Of a stretch of DNA of 64,000 bases, positions 19,556 to 31,901 are shown one piece after another (within the stretch, counting starts at the first letter, position 1; every line of letters starts with the position of its first letter). The stretch is from JADKCL01 sp046329055 (lineage in GTDB: Bacteria > Bacteroidota > Bacteroidia > J057 > JADKCL01): NCBI GenBank assembly GCA_046329055.1, contig JAXLVK010000024.1, positions 1-64,000 of the forward strand. The letters run 5' to 3'. The notes under the pieces were generated by a model. The model did not search any database and was not told the DNA's origin. It saw only the letters and a program-made list of their open reading frames with translations. A program made the position numbers and the translations under genes.

Positions 19556-19952
19556 ACAGCGGGTGTAGAAGAACCACCAAAATCCGAATAGTCAGCGATC
19601 CAAAGCACCGATTGTGTTGCCCGTTACGGGGCTCTCCATTGATCGGCAAGTAATAATGACAAGGGATTCGAAAGGTAGTGAAAAAAGGCATTCGCCCCTG
19701 ATTTCGAGGCTGGTTTTTCCTGAGAATCGTCGCCAATTGTGGAAGGTGGCGCGTGAACGGTAAGCGTCATCGAACATCCAATGAGCAGACCACATCCACG
19801 CAGCAAGAATTTCACATTTGCTCCCTTCAAACCTACCGTCTAAATTTGGCTGGTGATGGTTTTTGGAGGTTTCTGGGGTGTCAGGAGGTCTTTTTTCTCC
19901 AATCCTCTCGGAATGAACCAATTCCACACATGGTTTTCTTAATTTTGTATCA
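19556..19952. other. Divergent intergenic region between the SprB-type gene and nuoH
   Basis: No convincing coding frame is seen. The region must hold promoters for both divergent genes. On the plus strand TAATTTTG (19940-19947) matches TAnnTTTG but sits only 5 bases before the nuoH ATG. No strong hairpin was found. Confidence 0.5.
19940..19947 (+). promoter_or_regulatory. Candidate -7 element TAATTTTG abutting nuoH
   Basis: This is a full match to TAnnTTTG, but it ends 5 bases before the ATG at 19953. If it is used, transcription would start at or next to the start codon, giving a leaderless mRNA. No good -33 TTTG is visible upstream. Confidence 0.35.
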
Positions 19953-21017
19953 ATGACGCTCGGATACGTACTGATTATCATTGGCATTGCCCTGTTCACG
20001 CTGTTGACTTGCGCCGCCTACGCGGTCTATGCAGAGCGCCGTGTGGCTTCTTTCATCCAGCAACGTGTGGGTCCCAACCGCGTGGGCCCGTGGGGATTGC
20101 TGCAGCCGCTGGCAGACGTGATCAAGCTCCTGCTGAAGGAGGACATCGTGCCCACCCAAGGTGACAAGTTCATCCACTTCCTGAGTCCGGTCATCTCCGT
20201 GGTGATCGCCCTCACGGCATTTGCGGTGATTCCTTTCGGTCATGACGGCACGGTGCACATCGCCATCGCCGACGTGAACATCGGGGTGCTGTACATCCTG
20301 GCGCTCACCTCCATCGCCGTGTATGGCATCACGCTCGCAGGCTGGAGCTCCAACTCCAAGTACGCCCTGCTCGGTGGCTTGCGCTCTTCCGCGCAGATGA
20401 TCAGCTACGAATTGTCCATGGGCCTCACGGTCGTGAGCTGCATCCTGCTCACCAACGTGCTGAATGCCAATCCGGGCATGGGTTACCTGAGCCTCACCAC
20501 GATCGTGGATACACAGGCAGCCTCAGGCTTCTGGAACTGCTTCATCAACCCCATCGGCTTCTTCATCTTCGTCACCTGCTCCTTCGCAGAGACGAACCGC
20601 ACGCCCTTCGACTTGGTCGAGGCCGAGCAAGAACTCGTGGGTGGTTTCCACACGGAATACAGCTCCATGAAGTTTGCCACCTTCTTCGTGGCAGAATACC
20701 TGAACGTCATCATCGCCTCCATGTTCATCACCACCCTGTTCCTGGGCGGCTACCATGGCATCGGGGAGCGCTGGCTGTTTGACGTGGGCAGCTGGAGCCC
20801 GCTGGTCCAAGTCCTCTGGAGTCTGGGCTGGTTTACTGCAAAAACATTTTTCTTGGTGTTCGTGTTTATCTGGGTACGTTGGACTCTACCCCGCTTCAAG
20901 TACAATCAGCTCATGGGTATTGGCTGGAAGAAATTCCTTCCCATCGCCATTGCCAATTTGATGCTGGTCGCAGTGCTGGGGTACATCTACAAAATGTACT
21001 TGGCGCCGATCTTCTGA
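19953..21017 (+). CDS. nuoH: NADH-quinone oxidoreductase subunit H
   Basis: The 354-residue membrane protein has about eight hydrophobic segments and canonical NuoH loops: RRVASFIQQRVGPNRVGPWG near the N-terminus, GWSSNSKYALLGGLR, and ETNRTPFDLVEAEQELVGG, which lines the quinone pocket. NuoH anchors the peripheral arm of complex I and forms part of the quinone chamber. It is not next to other nuo genes: an adhesin gene lies upstream on the other strand and clpC lies downstream. The missing partners must be elsewhere in the genome. The length is normal and no key residues are visibly lost. Confidence 0.95.
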   Translation: MTLGYVLIIIGIALFTLLTCAAYAVYAERRVASFIQQRVGPNRVGPWGLLQPLADVIKLLLKEDIVPTQGDKFIHFLSPVISVVIALTAFAVIPFGHDGTVHIAIADVNIGVLYILALTSIAVYGITLAGWSSNSKYALLGGLRSSAQMISYELSMGLTVVSCILLTNVLNANPGMGYLSLTTIVDTQAASGFWNCFINPIGFFIFVTCSFAETNRTPFDLVEAEQELVGGFHTEYSSMKFATFFVAEYLNVIIASMFITTLFLGGYHGIGERWLFDVGSWSPLVQVLWSLGWFTAKTFFLVFVFIWVRWTLPRFKYNQLMGIGWKKFLPIAIANLMLVAVLGYIYKMYLAPIF

Positions 21018-21072
21018 GGTGACCATACGTTTGGGTCCGGAACGTGCGTATTAGAAAGGAAAAAACAGTGTC

Positions 21073-23640
<2,568 letters not shown>

Positions 23641-23669
23641 GTCGGATCTCTTGAGATATGAATCATCAG

Positions 23670-23700
23670 CGACGCGAAGTCTTGACGGGCTTCGCGTCGT
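23670..23700 (+). terminator. Hairpin downstream of clpC
   Basis: A perfect 10-bp stem (23670-23679 with 23690-23699) has a 10-base loop and is followed by TGCATTTG, a weak T tract. A second nested hairpin lies at about 23734-23764 (CGCCC and GGGCG around GCCG-GAAAA-CGGC). One of these probably ends the clpC transcript. Confidence 0.6.
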
Positions 23701-23771
23701 GCATTTGATGGAAGTCGCACATTCGCAATAAAACGCCCTGCCGGAAAACGGCATTTTCGGGCGGGATTGCT

Positions 23772-23779
23772 TTACTTTG
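23772..23779 (+). promoter_or_regulatory. TTACTTTG promoter-like element before the S9 peptidase
   Basis: TTACTTTG lies 14 bases before ATG 23794. The same octamer lies shortly upstream of serS (44727) and the GH36 gene (56740). It is one base off TAnnTTTG. Confidence 0.35.
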
Positions 23780-23793
23780 GTTCAGAAACCACC

Positions 23794-25960
23794 ATGAATT
23801 GCATGAAAAGGTACACCATGTTCTTCCTGCTGCTCCTGACGGGCAGCTTCATCCAAGCACAAGCCCTCAAGAATTTCACCATTGAGGAGTCCGTGCTGCA
23901 AGAGCGGACATTTGCGCCGCAGCGCGTTCAGCAGCTCGATTGGATCCCTGGCACGGAGAAATTTGCCTACGCCAAGATCGTGGACGGCGAGCAGCAGTTG
24001 CTGGCAGGTGAGGCGGCTAGCACGAAGCGGGAGGTGCTCTGCAACTTGGAGGATTTCAACAATGCGATGAAGGCGGCGGGATTTCCACTGCGGAATGCCC
24101 TTCCCGCTCTGCGGCTCATTTCATCGACCTCGTTCCGGTTTTTGGAGGGGAATACATTCTGCAAGTACGATTGGGTGGCCAAGAAAGTGGAGAAGCTCAC
24201 GAGCTACAATGCCAACGGCCAAAACATCGACATCAACGACCAACATGGGGTCGCCTATACGATCGCGCAGAACCTCTACATCTCCCTGCCCGGCAAGCCT
24301 GACATCGCCGTGACCAATGAGAAGAGCCAAGACATCCGCCACGGCGAGCCCGCGCACCGGAATGAATTTGGCATCAACAAGGGCACGTTCTGGAGCCCCA
24401 ACGGGAATATGCTGGCCTTCTACCGGGTGGACGAGAGCATGGTCACGAACTACCCGCTCTTCAACCTGCACAACCATCCGGCTACGCCTGAGGTGGTCAA
24501 GTACCCGTTCGCAGGGGAGAAGAGCCATCATGCGACCCTCGGCATCTACAACACCGCGACCGCCAAGACCGTCTATCTGCAGACCACGGGCGATCCGGAG
24601 CATTACCTCACGAACATCACCTGGAGCCCGGACGAGAAGAGCATCTACGTGGTGGAGCTGAACCGCGACCAGAACAAGCTGGCTGTGAACCGCTACAATG
24701 CCGCGACCGGGGCATTTGAAAGGACCCTGTTCGAAGAGAGTGACGACAAGTGATCGAGCCCAAGCATGGCCTGCAGGGATTCCCGGCCGCCCCGACGAAT
24801 TCCTTTGGTGGGCCAACGCGATGGCATGAACCACTTATCTCTACAAGACGGACGGTAGCCTCGTGGGTCAGGTGACCAAAAGCGCAGATTTCTTAGTAAC
24901 GGACCTGCTCGGCTTCGACTCCAAGGCCAAGATGCTCTATGCCACCGTCACCGGAAACTATGGCGCGGATCGTTTCATGGCATTTGACCTGGAAGAGCAT
25001 GACTGGAACGCCGCTCGCGACCGAGTCCGGCGTGCACACCAGCATCCTGAGCCCCAGCGGCAGGTAATTGATCGGAGCGTCTTTTCCAGCGGACGTGCCC
25101 AACCGCACCACTATCCGCGAGACCAAGAAGGGCACCGTGACACAGGAGCTCCTCAATGGCCCCGAATCCCCTCGCCGAGTACGCCATCAGCAAGCCCAAG
25201 CTGTTCACCATCAAGGCAGCCGACGGCAAAACCGACCTGACCCGCCGCCTGATCGCCCCCGTGAATTTCAACGAAGATGAGGTCTATCCGGTACTCGTCT
25301 ATGTCTATAACGGCCCCGGCATTCAGCTCGTGACCAATACCTGGGGAGCAGGCGCGCCGCTGTGGATGCAATACGCCGCACAGCAGGGCTACTACGTCTT
25401 CACCGTCGATGGCCGCGGCTCCTCCAACCGGGGCAAGGCATTCGAGCAGGCGATCTTCCGCGACTTGGGCACCAATGGAAATCGCCGACCAACTCAAAGG
25501 CGTGGATCACTCCTGAAGAGCCTCCCAAAACGTGGACAAGAAACCGGATGAATGTCCATGGATGGAGCTACGGTGGCTTCATGACCTGCAACATGACGCT
25601 GCGCGCGCCCGGGACCTTCAAAGCAGGCGTGCTGGTGGCGGTCCAGTGACCGATTGAGCCTGTACGAGGTCATGTACACGGAGCGCTACATGGACACCCC
25701 CAGCACCAACAAGGCCGGCGACAAGAGCAAAGTCGGCCAATACCTCAAGGACCTCAAGGCAAGCTCATGCTCATCCACGGCACCAATGACGATGTGGTGG
25801 TCTGGCAACAGCCTCGACGTGGTCGAGCGCAGCGTCAACCACGGTGGCTAGATCGACTACTTCTGTCTATCCGAACCACCCCCACAACGTCCGCGGCAAG
25901 GACAGGGCGCACCTGATGCGGAAGGTGCTGGATTACTTGATGGAGAACAATCCGAGGTGA
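23794..25960 (+). pseudogene. S9 prolyl oligopeptidase / DPP IV-like peptidase with many frameshifts
   Basis: ATG 23794 gives a signal peptide (MKRYTMFFLLLLTGSFIQA) and an intact beta-propeller N-terminal part to about 24750. After that the protein continues across at least seven changes of frame: PKHGLQ near 24765, GQVTKSADFLVTDLL near 24865, DVPNRTTIRETKKG near 25095, LAEYAISKPKLFTI near 25170, NRMNVHGWSYGGF near 25550, and a C-terminal part ending at a TGA at 25958. The catalytic Ser (GWSYGG), the Asp (in a GTNDD motif) and the His (HPHNVRGKDRAH) can all be recovered in one frame or another. The family removes dipeptides in the periplasm. Preserved catalytic motifs with dense indels suggest either very recent loss or poor local sequence quality. 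Confidence 0.8.
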
Positions 25961-25982
25961 ATTGCGTGGGAATCCTTGGGAC

Positions 25983-26625
25983 ATGACGGAGTGCGAGATC
26001 ATAGAATGGGTCAAGGTGCACTTTTCGAATCGACGCAAGGCGCTGGTTCCGCTGCTCCGTCAGCATTTGGACGAATCTCCCCAATCAGATAGAATTTTTG
26101 AGGCGATCATAAGAGATTCCCCCTTGACTTACTCGTTCGTCAAGTCGGGTAGTTATAAGAAGGATCTTGCCCTGCGGGCAGGTACCCCTAACCTTGATCA
26201 GTTGGGAGACTGTTGCGAGAGTTATACTTGGTGGTTGAGGCGGAGGATCAGCAACAGCCCAATCCGCATCATCCAATGGTTCCGGCGAATCAAGGTATCT
26301 TCGAAATCTATTGAGGATTATCAATTTGTTTTTGCCTGTTTATTTCTCCGAAATCATTCTGGAGGAAGAGCGTTCTGAATCACTCCAATTTACATGGGAG
26401 GCAGGCTTGGGCCTAGACTTACTTCCTTTTGCTGAGCAGGAAAGATGTCGGTTCATTCATTTGACTCTTGATGAATTGGGATTTCAGCGGTTGCAGAGCC
26501 CATTCTTTAACCTGAGATTTCCAGAACTCGCTACAGATGCGGTACCTAAAGACGCATCACTTTACGAATGTTTGTTTTCCGACCTGTGCTACCCCTCTGA
26601 TGGATCGATCACACGGCGTACTTAG
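25983..26625 (+). pseudogene. Hypothetical protein, probably one gene split by a frameshift
   Basis: One frame from ATG 25983 (MTECEIIEWVKVHFSNRR) is open to 26378. A second frame carries on with LFLPVYFSEIILEEERSE to 26625. The junction is near 26325-26345. Joined, the product is about 210 residues, soluble and without a recognised motif. The DNA is visibly more AT-rich than its neighbours and uses codons such as TTT, ATT and AGA more often, which may indicate foreign origin. Function unknown. Confidence 0.45.
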
Positions 26626-26841
26626 GTAGGCGGCAGGTTGATCAACAAAGTTGACGAAGGAACCTTTTCCCCTGTGTCCATGAAACCGCCTTCAAACAGT
26701 TGAAAAGGCCGCCCCTGACCAGAATCACCCACTCCCCAATTGCAGGGGGCGAGATTTTCCCTAATTTGAGTCTTGGTAATCGGAAAATCGACTCCGGCGC
26801 GAAGGTCTGTCCTCGCTGGAGTCCACAAATTGTAGAAATCA

Positions 26842-27963
26842 ATGCGAAATAAGCTCCTTCGAGCCTTGCTCTTGCTGGATGTCTGGGCGGCGCAGCGGCG
26901 CACGCCCAAGTGCCCATTCCCTGTCCGGACCACGTGGTGGTGATCCTTAAAAACCACGCCTATTCCCAGATCATCGGGAATACGGACGCGCCCTACATCA
27001 ATGCCCTCATGAATTCGGAGCTTCGGCCAGGGCTGTTCACGCAGTCCTACGATCATTATCATCGAGTCAGCCGAACTACATCGACCTGTACTCCGGCTGC
27101 AACCAAGGCGTGCTCCTCGACTTCCCGCCCAGTGGCTATCCCTTCACCACCCCCAACCCTCGGCCGTAACTTCGATCGATTCTGGGTTCACTTGGGCGAG
27201 CTATTCGAGGACCTGCCCAGCATCGGTTCGGACATCGAGACCAGCCTGGCCCATGTCCGTCGTCACAATCCCGCCGCGAACTGGGTCGGCACGGGCACCA
27301 ACCAAATCCCCGCCGCAACCAACCTCCCCTTCACGGCATTTCCCAGCAACTTCGACTCTCTTGCCCACCGTCTGCTCGTCGCCCCAACCCAGGACTACTA
27401 CCAGGCCCACGACATGCACGACGGATCCGTCACCACTGGCGACACTTGGGTGCATGACAACCTCGACGCCTACGCCGCCTGGGCACGGACACACAACAGC
27501 CTGCTCATCCTGACCTTTGATGAAGACGATGGCCTCATCATCAGCCCCAACAAAATCGTCACCATCTTCGTGGGTGAGGACGTAGTCCACGGCCAATACA
27601 GCAACAAGCATCAACGACTACCATGTCCTTCGTCGATCGAGATGTACGGCTCAAGGCCCATCTGCAACGCCGCCCAAGTCACCACCATCCGCGAGTGCTG
27701 GGCCGGCATCGCCGCCGCCGACCCCATTTCCCGACGAATCCGCATCCGCATCCATCCCAATCCCAGCCATGACCACCCTGGATCAGGCCGCTGGGATGTC
27801 TACGAAGCCCGCCTCTACAACCCACTGGCCAGTTGATGGTCCGCCAAGGACTGAGCGGAACGGAGGGACAGCTGGACATGAGCGCTCTGCCTGCGGGTAT
27901 GTCTATCTGTTGCAGGTGCAGCATCAGCATGGCCTGTACCAGACCAAAGTGGTCAAGGAATAG
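26842..27963 (+). pseudogene. Phosphoesterase (acid phosphatase-like) with T9SS domain, multiply frameshifted
   Basis: ATG 26842 starts MRNKLLRALLLL, the beginning of a signal peptide, and the frame then shifts. Downstream pieces in different frames match the PF04185 phosphoesterase pattern: DHVVVILKNHAYSQIIGN, PNYIDLYSGCNQGV, ANWVGTGTNQIPAATNLPF, DMHDGSVTTGDTWVHDNLDA and HNSLLILTFDEDDG, with metal-ligand residues recognisable. The last piece ends with a T9SS-like tail (IRIHPNP, then YLLQVQHQHGLYQTKVV). At least four frame changes are needed. The intact enzyme would hydrolyse extracellular phosphomonoesters or phospholipids. Confidence 0.75.
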
Positions 27964-28028
27964 GCCTTCCCCCAGTGAATTTGTCGGTTTATCAGACTCC
28001 CGCCGCTCAAATCCGCTATCTTAGCCCC

Positions 28029-28822
28029 ATGTACAACCCGGAAATCCGAACGGTTGAGGTCACGCGCTATGTGCGTCCGCTGCGCGAGGGAGGCCTCCGC
28101 ATACAGCCATCGTGGAGGCGGATGACGAGTTCCTGTACGTGATCAAATTCAGGGGCGCGGGCCAGGGCAAGAAGGCCTTGGTTGCGGAGCTCGTCGGGGG
28201 CGAATTGGCGCGGAGGCTGGGACTCAGGGTGCCGGAGCTGGTGTTCCTGAACCTGGACGAGTCCTTCAGCCGGACGGAGCCGGACGAGGAGATCCAGGAT
28301 CTGTTGCGGTTCAGCGTCGGCCTGAATTTGGGCCTGCATTACCTCTCGGGATCGATCACATTTGACCCGATCGCCTCGCACCCGGACCCGTTCACGTCCT
28401 CGCTTGTGGTCTTGCTCGACAGCATCATCACGAACGTGGACCGCACCCGCCGGAACCCCAACCTCCTGAACCTGAGCCGCGAGCTGTGGTTGATCGACCA
28501 TGGCGCCGCCCTCTACTTCCACCACAATTGGGAAAGCTGGGAGGGGCATCTGGAGCGGACATTTCCTGCGATCAAGGACCATGTGCTGCTGCACCGCGCT
28601 ACGCAACTGCAGGAGGCGGCGGCCCGCGTGAAGGAGCGCCTCAGCAAGGAGGTGTTCGAAACCATTCTCGCCTTGGTGCCGGATGAATGGCTGGTCCATG
28701 AATCATTGGAGCTGAGTCCGGCTGAGCAGCGGGAGCGCTATGTGGCCTTCCTGGATGCGAAATTGCGCAAGATCGATGCACTCGTCAACGAAGCAGAAGA
28801 TGCCAGAAAAGCACGTCTATGA
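28029..28822 (+). pseudogene. HipA-like kinase family protein with one N-terminal frameshift
   Basis: ATG 28029 gives MYNPEIRTVEVTRYVRPLREG. Near 28090-28105 the frame shifts by one base and continues IVEADDEFLYVIKFRGAGQGKKA to the stop at 28822. The product is about 264 residues. The pattern matches the HipA_2-type kinase-like family: a Lys in VIKF, the segment ITNVDRT as catalytic loop, and LIDHGAALYFHHNW as the metal-binding DHG-like motif. The next gene, a DUF3037 protein, overlaps the 3' end by 23 bases, and to my knowledge this pairing is common. Only one indel separates it from an intact gene. Confidence 0.75.
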
Positions 28823-29183
28823 ATATGCGGTGATCCGCATCGTGCCCCGGGTCGAGCGCGGCGAGTTCCTGAACGCAGGGGTGATCTTGTTTTGCAAACG
28901 GAAGAAGTTTCTCGCGATGCGGTTCGTGGTGGACGAGGCCAAATTGCGGGCATTTGCCCCCGGTCTGGACTTGGAGGAGGTGCGGGCCTACTTGCAAGCC
29001 TGGGAAGTGATCTGCCAAGGCAAGCGTGAGGGCGGCGACATCGCCATGAAGGAGGCAAGCGAACGTTTCCGTTGGCTGACCGCCGCCAAGAGCACGATCC
29101 TGCAATGCTCCAAGGTGCATCCGGGCATTACGGACGACCCTGACCGGGTGCTGGACGATCTATTTCAGCGGTACGTTTTGTAA
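28800..29183 (+). CDS. DUF3037 domain protein paired with the HipA-like kinase
   Basis: The start at ATG 28800 overlaps the end of the kinase gene and gives MPEKHVYEYAVIRIVPRVER, the typical DUF3037 beginning. The product is 127 residues, soluble, with the conserved GEFLNAGVILFC segment and a C-terminal ITDDPDRVLDDLFQRYVL. The frame is intact. The biochemical role of the family is unknown; its tight coupling with a HipA-like kinase suggests that the two proteins act together, perhaps as kinase and partner. Confidence 0.85.
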   Translation: MPEKHVYEYAVIRIVPRVERGEFLNAGVILFCKRKKFLAMRFVVDEAKLRAFAPGLDLEEVRAYLQAWEVICQGKREGGDIAMKEASERFRWLTAAKSTILQCSKVHPGITDDPDRVLDDLFQRYVL

Positions 29184-29193
29184 ATTCAGTCCC

Positions 29194-30150
29194 ATGGCAA
29201 CGCGCTACCGGCTTCCCTTCAAGACGCGACTCGTGCTGGCGATGATATTTCCCTTCCGGAGTCGCTCGTCCGCGCCGCCCACCCTGCGACAATTGCAGCG
29301 CGCGAGGAAGCCCGTGCCGCAGTTTTTCCTGACGTCGTGGGTCTTGGGTCGCCCTCCACGTTGCCACAGCGTCACCGACCGCATGATTCCCGTCCGGGAC
29401 GGCGAGATCCCCGTGCGCATCTACCGTCCCGATGAACGCACCGACCTGCCCCTGATCCTGAACTACCATGGCGGCGGCTGGGCGGTGGGCAACCTCCAAA
29501 ACAACGATTACTACTGTGCTGCATTGGCGGTACATGTCGGGGCATTGGTGGTCTCGGTGGATTACAGGCTTGCGCCCGAATACAAGTTTCCCAAGCCCGT
29601 CCACGACGCCTACGATGCCCTGCTCTGGGCGACTGAGAATGCGAAAGCGCTCGGCGCCGATCCAAGCCGCGTCTGCGTCACAGGCGACAGTGCCGGGGGC
29701 AATCTCGCTGCGGTGCTATGCCTAAAATCCCGCGACCTCGGCGGCCCCAAGATCAAATACCAAGTGCTGATCTATCCCGCTACCGACTCCGGCTTGGGGT
29801 ACGAGAGTCTGGACCGCCACGCGCAAGCCCCGATATTGCGGAAGGTGGACATCCTGAACTACTTGGACATGTACTTGGCGCGGCCTGAAGATCGGTTGTC
29901 GCCCTATCTATCGCCCTTTCTTGCCGAGAGCCTGCGTGGATTGCCGCCTGCATTGATGGTGACCGCAGGCTATGATCCGCTCTGCGACGATGGGCAGCAG
30001 TACGCCGATCGTCTGCAAGCCGAGGGCGTTCCAGTGGAGGTCTTGCATTACCCGGAGGACATCCATGGATTTTTCACCCTGCCCAATCATTCCCGCAGCG
30101 GCAAGCAAGCGATCATGGAAGTGGCCCGGCGGATCAAGCAGTGCATTTAG
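29194..30150 (+). CDS. Alpha/beta hydrolase of the hormone-sensitive lipase (HSL) family
   Basis: The 318-residue protein has the HSL oxyanion motif HGGGWAVG (about residue 90), the nucleophile elbow GDSAGG (Ser near 166), an Asp in YDPLCDDG and a His in DIHGFF, so the catalytic triad is complete. There is no clear signal peptide; a basic and hydrophobic start (MATRYRLPFKTRLVLAMIF) could be a membrane-proximal segment. Family members hydrolyse short- to medium-chain esters. It starts 10 bases after the DUF3037 gene and may be co-transcribed. The frame is intact although it lies in the frameshift-rich region. Confidence 0.92.
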   Translation: MATRYRLPFKTRLVLAMIFPFRSRSSAPPTLRQLQRARKPVPQFFLTSWVLGRPPRCHSVTDRMIPVRDGEIPVRIYRPDERTDLPLILNYHGGGWAVGNLQNNDYYCAALAVHVGALVVSVDYRLAPEYKFPKPVHDAYDALLWATENAKALGADPSRVCVTGDSAGGNLAAVLCLKSRDLGGPKIKYQVLIYPATDSGLGYESLDRHAQAPILRKVDILNYLDMYLARPEDRLSPYLSPFLAESLRGLPPALMVTAGYDPLCDDGQQYADRLQAEGVPVEVLHYPEDIHGFFTLPNHSRSGKQAIMEVARRIKQCI

Positions 30151-30272
30151 ATTGGGATGGAGGAATGTCCGCTTTGATTTGGGGGATGGTGATGCTGGAA
30201 TTGTATTATGGCAAATGGCGCTTTTCAGCAGAGACGTCACTGTGTATTTAACGGCTTAGGAAAATTTGTTGA

Positions 30273-31214
30273 ATGAAAAATCATTTTACCTCACTTTGTG
30301 TTTTGCTTTTGCTTGGAATTCAGTCTCTTTTCGCTCAATACCCCACTGCCGTCGGCACCCGTTGGGAATTCATGCAATTTCACGAGGATATCGAGGACAT
30401 CGTCCATGTCGTTCCTGCATTTACGGACGAGGTTGTCGGGGACACCGTGGTGGCAGGCCAATCTTATCAGATTGTAAGGCGAGTAGGCCAGATTTATGAG
30501 TCCTACTACACTGCCGCCTATTATTATGATACTTTGGATGGCACCTACTACACCCGAGTCAACAATGATGAGGTCAGGGTTCTGGATTTGTCCCTGACTC
30601 AAGAGCGGCTCCTGTACAAATTTGGCTTGTCTTTGGGAGATACCTTGTCAGAGGTGCCGCTGAACTTGCTCAATCTCACAGCAGCGGGAATGAGCGGCGA
30701 TCTTTCCAAATTTTACGATCCGGACACCAATTGTCTGTATTTCGGGCTCTGCCCAGGTACTTATGCATTGGCACAAAGCTCTGTCAGTTCCCAACCGTGC
30801 AGTACTTGGGCAACCGCGTACAATATTCGTTTCCTTGACAATATTGGGACCATTTACAGTGAGCCCTTCATCACGTTGTTGGATTATTATGGCCAACACT
30901 ATTACCTCAAGCGGTTGACGAGCGGCGGCAATACCCTGTATGTCCATCCCTTGTTTGCGACTGGTGTGGACGATGATCTGGTCGGTCCCAAGATCGACAT
31001 TGGCCCCAACCCCACCACACAATATGTCAAGATCAGCAGCGAACAGCCCATCAAGTCCCTCCGCGTCATCAATGCCTTGGGGCAGGAGTTGCTCATGAGA
31101 GATGTCAATGCGTCTTCCACCAACTTGGACCTCAATGGATTGCCCAAGGGCTTGTATTGGCTGCGCATCCAGGGGCAAGACCATGCGGTGACCCGCGTGG
31201 TTCGCTTGGACTGA
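30273..31214 (+). CDS. Secreted protein of unknown function with T9SS sorting domain
   Basis: The 313-residue product starts with a signal peptide (MKNHFTSLCVLLLLGIQSLFAQ). The body is beta-rich and aromatic (ESYYTAAYYYDTLDGTYY) with two cysteines in NCLYFGLCPGTY that could form a disulfide. The C-terminus is a type A T9SS domain beginning IDIGPNPTTQYVKIS near residue 240 and ending VTRVVRLD. The base composition is more AT-rich than nearby genes. The mature domain is not recognised. Confidence 0.85.
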   Translation: MKNHFTSLCVLLLLGIQSLFAQYPTAVGTRWEFMQFHEDIEDIVHVVPAFTDEVVGDTVVAGQSYQIVRRVGQIYESYYTAAYYYDTLDGTYYTRVNNDEVRVLDLSLTQERLLYKFGLSLGDTLSEVPLNLLNLTAAGMSGDLSKFYDPDTNCLYFGLCPGTYALAQSSVSSQPCSTWATAYNIRFLDNIGTIYSEPFITLLDYYGQHYYLKRLTSGGNTLYVHPLFATGVDDDLVGPKIDIGPNPTTQYVKISSEQPIKSLRVINALGQELLMRDVNASSTNLDLNGLPKGLYWLRIQGQDHAVTRVVRLD

Positions 31215-31243
31215 TTTTCGAGGACCCGTCAATTGTCGCAAAA

Positions 31244-31281
31244 CGCCCCCAAGGATGACGGAAGCGACATCTTTGGGGGCG
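31244..31281. terminator. Hairpin between the T9SS gene and the VOC gene
   Basis: CGCCCCCAAG pairs with CTTTGGGGGCG (one-base bulge) around a 17-base loop. There is no T tract on the plus side, but TTTTGCG follows on the minus side. It is probably a terminator for the upstream gene, of low certainty. Confidence 0.4.
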
Positions 31282-31328
31282 CATGATTCTCCCGAACTTG
31301 CCCATATAAAATCCAATACAAGAGATTT

Positions 31329-31742
31329 ATGGCAGCACTTAACCCATTCCTCCACTTCACTGGCAATTGCTTTGAGGCTTTCCAGCATTATCAGCGTGCT
31401 TTTGGCGGCGAATTTCACAATCTCATGCGGTACAGCGAAATGCCCGGCGCGGATTCCAATGTTGCAGCAAGCAATGGCATCGTCCACATCGCCCTGCCCA
31501 TGCCTGAAGGTTTGCACCTGCAAGGCAGTGATTACCCTCCTGGGATGGACGGTGCGATCATTGGAAACAATTTCACCATCGTCGTGAACACCAAGACCGA
31601 GGAAGAGTCTCGGCGCATCTTTGAGATTTTGAGCGAAGGCGGCAAAATCGTCATGCCCTTGGAGCCGACATTTTGGAGCCCGCTTTATGGCATGTGCGAC
31701 GACAAGTTCGGAGTGGGTTGGATGGTGAGCATGGCGCAATAA
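31329..31742 (+). CDS. VOC superfamily protein (PhnB-like)
   Basis: The 137-residue product begins MAALNPFLHFTGNCFEAF, with the paired beta-alpha-beta units of the glyoxalase/dioxygenase fold. The segments FYRYxFGGEF-like (HYQRAFGGEFHNLMRYSEMP), GNNFTIVVNTKTEEESRRIFEIL and FWSPLYGMCDDKFGVGW are typical of the PhnB subgroup. The activity is unknown; most such proteins are annotated only by fold. It is intact and appears monocistronic. Confidence 0.88.
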   Translation: MAALNPFLHFTGNCFEAFQHYQRAFGGEFHNLMRYSEMPGADSNVAASNGIVHIALPMPEGLHLQGSDYPPGMDGAIIGNNFTIVVNTKTEEESRRIFEILSEGGKIVMPLEPTFWSPLYGMCDDKFGVGWMVSMAQ

Positions 31743-31750
31743 TCCTCGCT

Positions 31751-31887
31751 GTGATGTCGAGCGGAGGCCACAGGCCGGAGTCGAGAACTGCGAAGCACAT
31801 CAGGAGCTCCGCTGAAAAGGGACAAAGACGAGTACATCTAGCGCACCCAATAACACGCTAGATGTCTCGGCTGCGCTCGACATGACA
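31751..31887. repeat. REP-like intergenic element with nested inverted repeats
   Basis: An inner perfect 10-bp inverted repeat (31835-31844 ACATCTAGCG with 31857-31866) has a 12-base loop. An outer near-repeat pairs GTCGAGCGGAG-like sequence at about 31756 with CTGCGCTCGACAT at about 31872. The wording resembles interspersed palindromes I associate with many Bacteroidota genomes. It lies between the ends of two convergent genes. Confidence 0.55.
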
Positions 31888-31901
31888 AGGGGGCGACCCA
31901 A

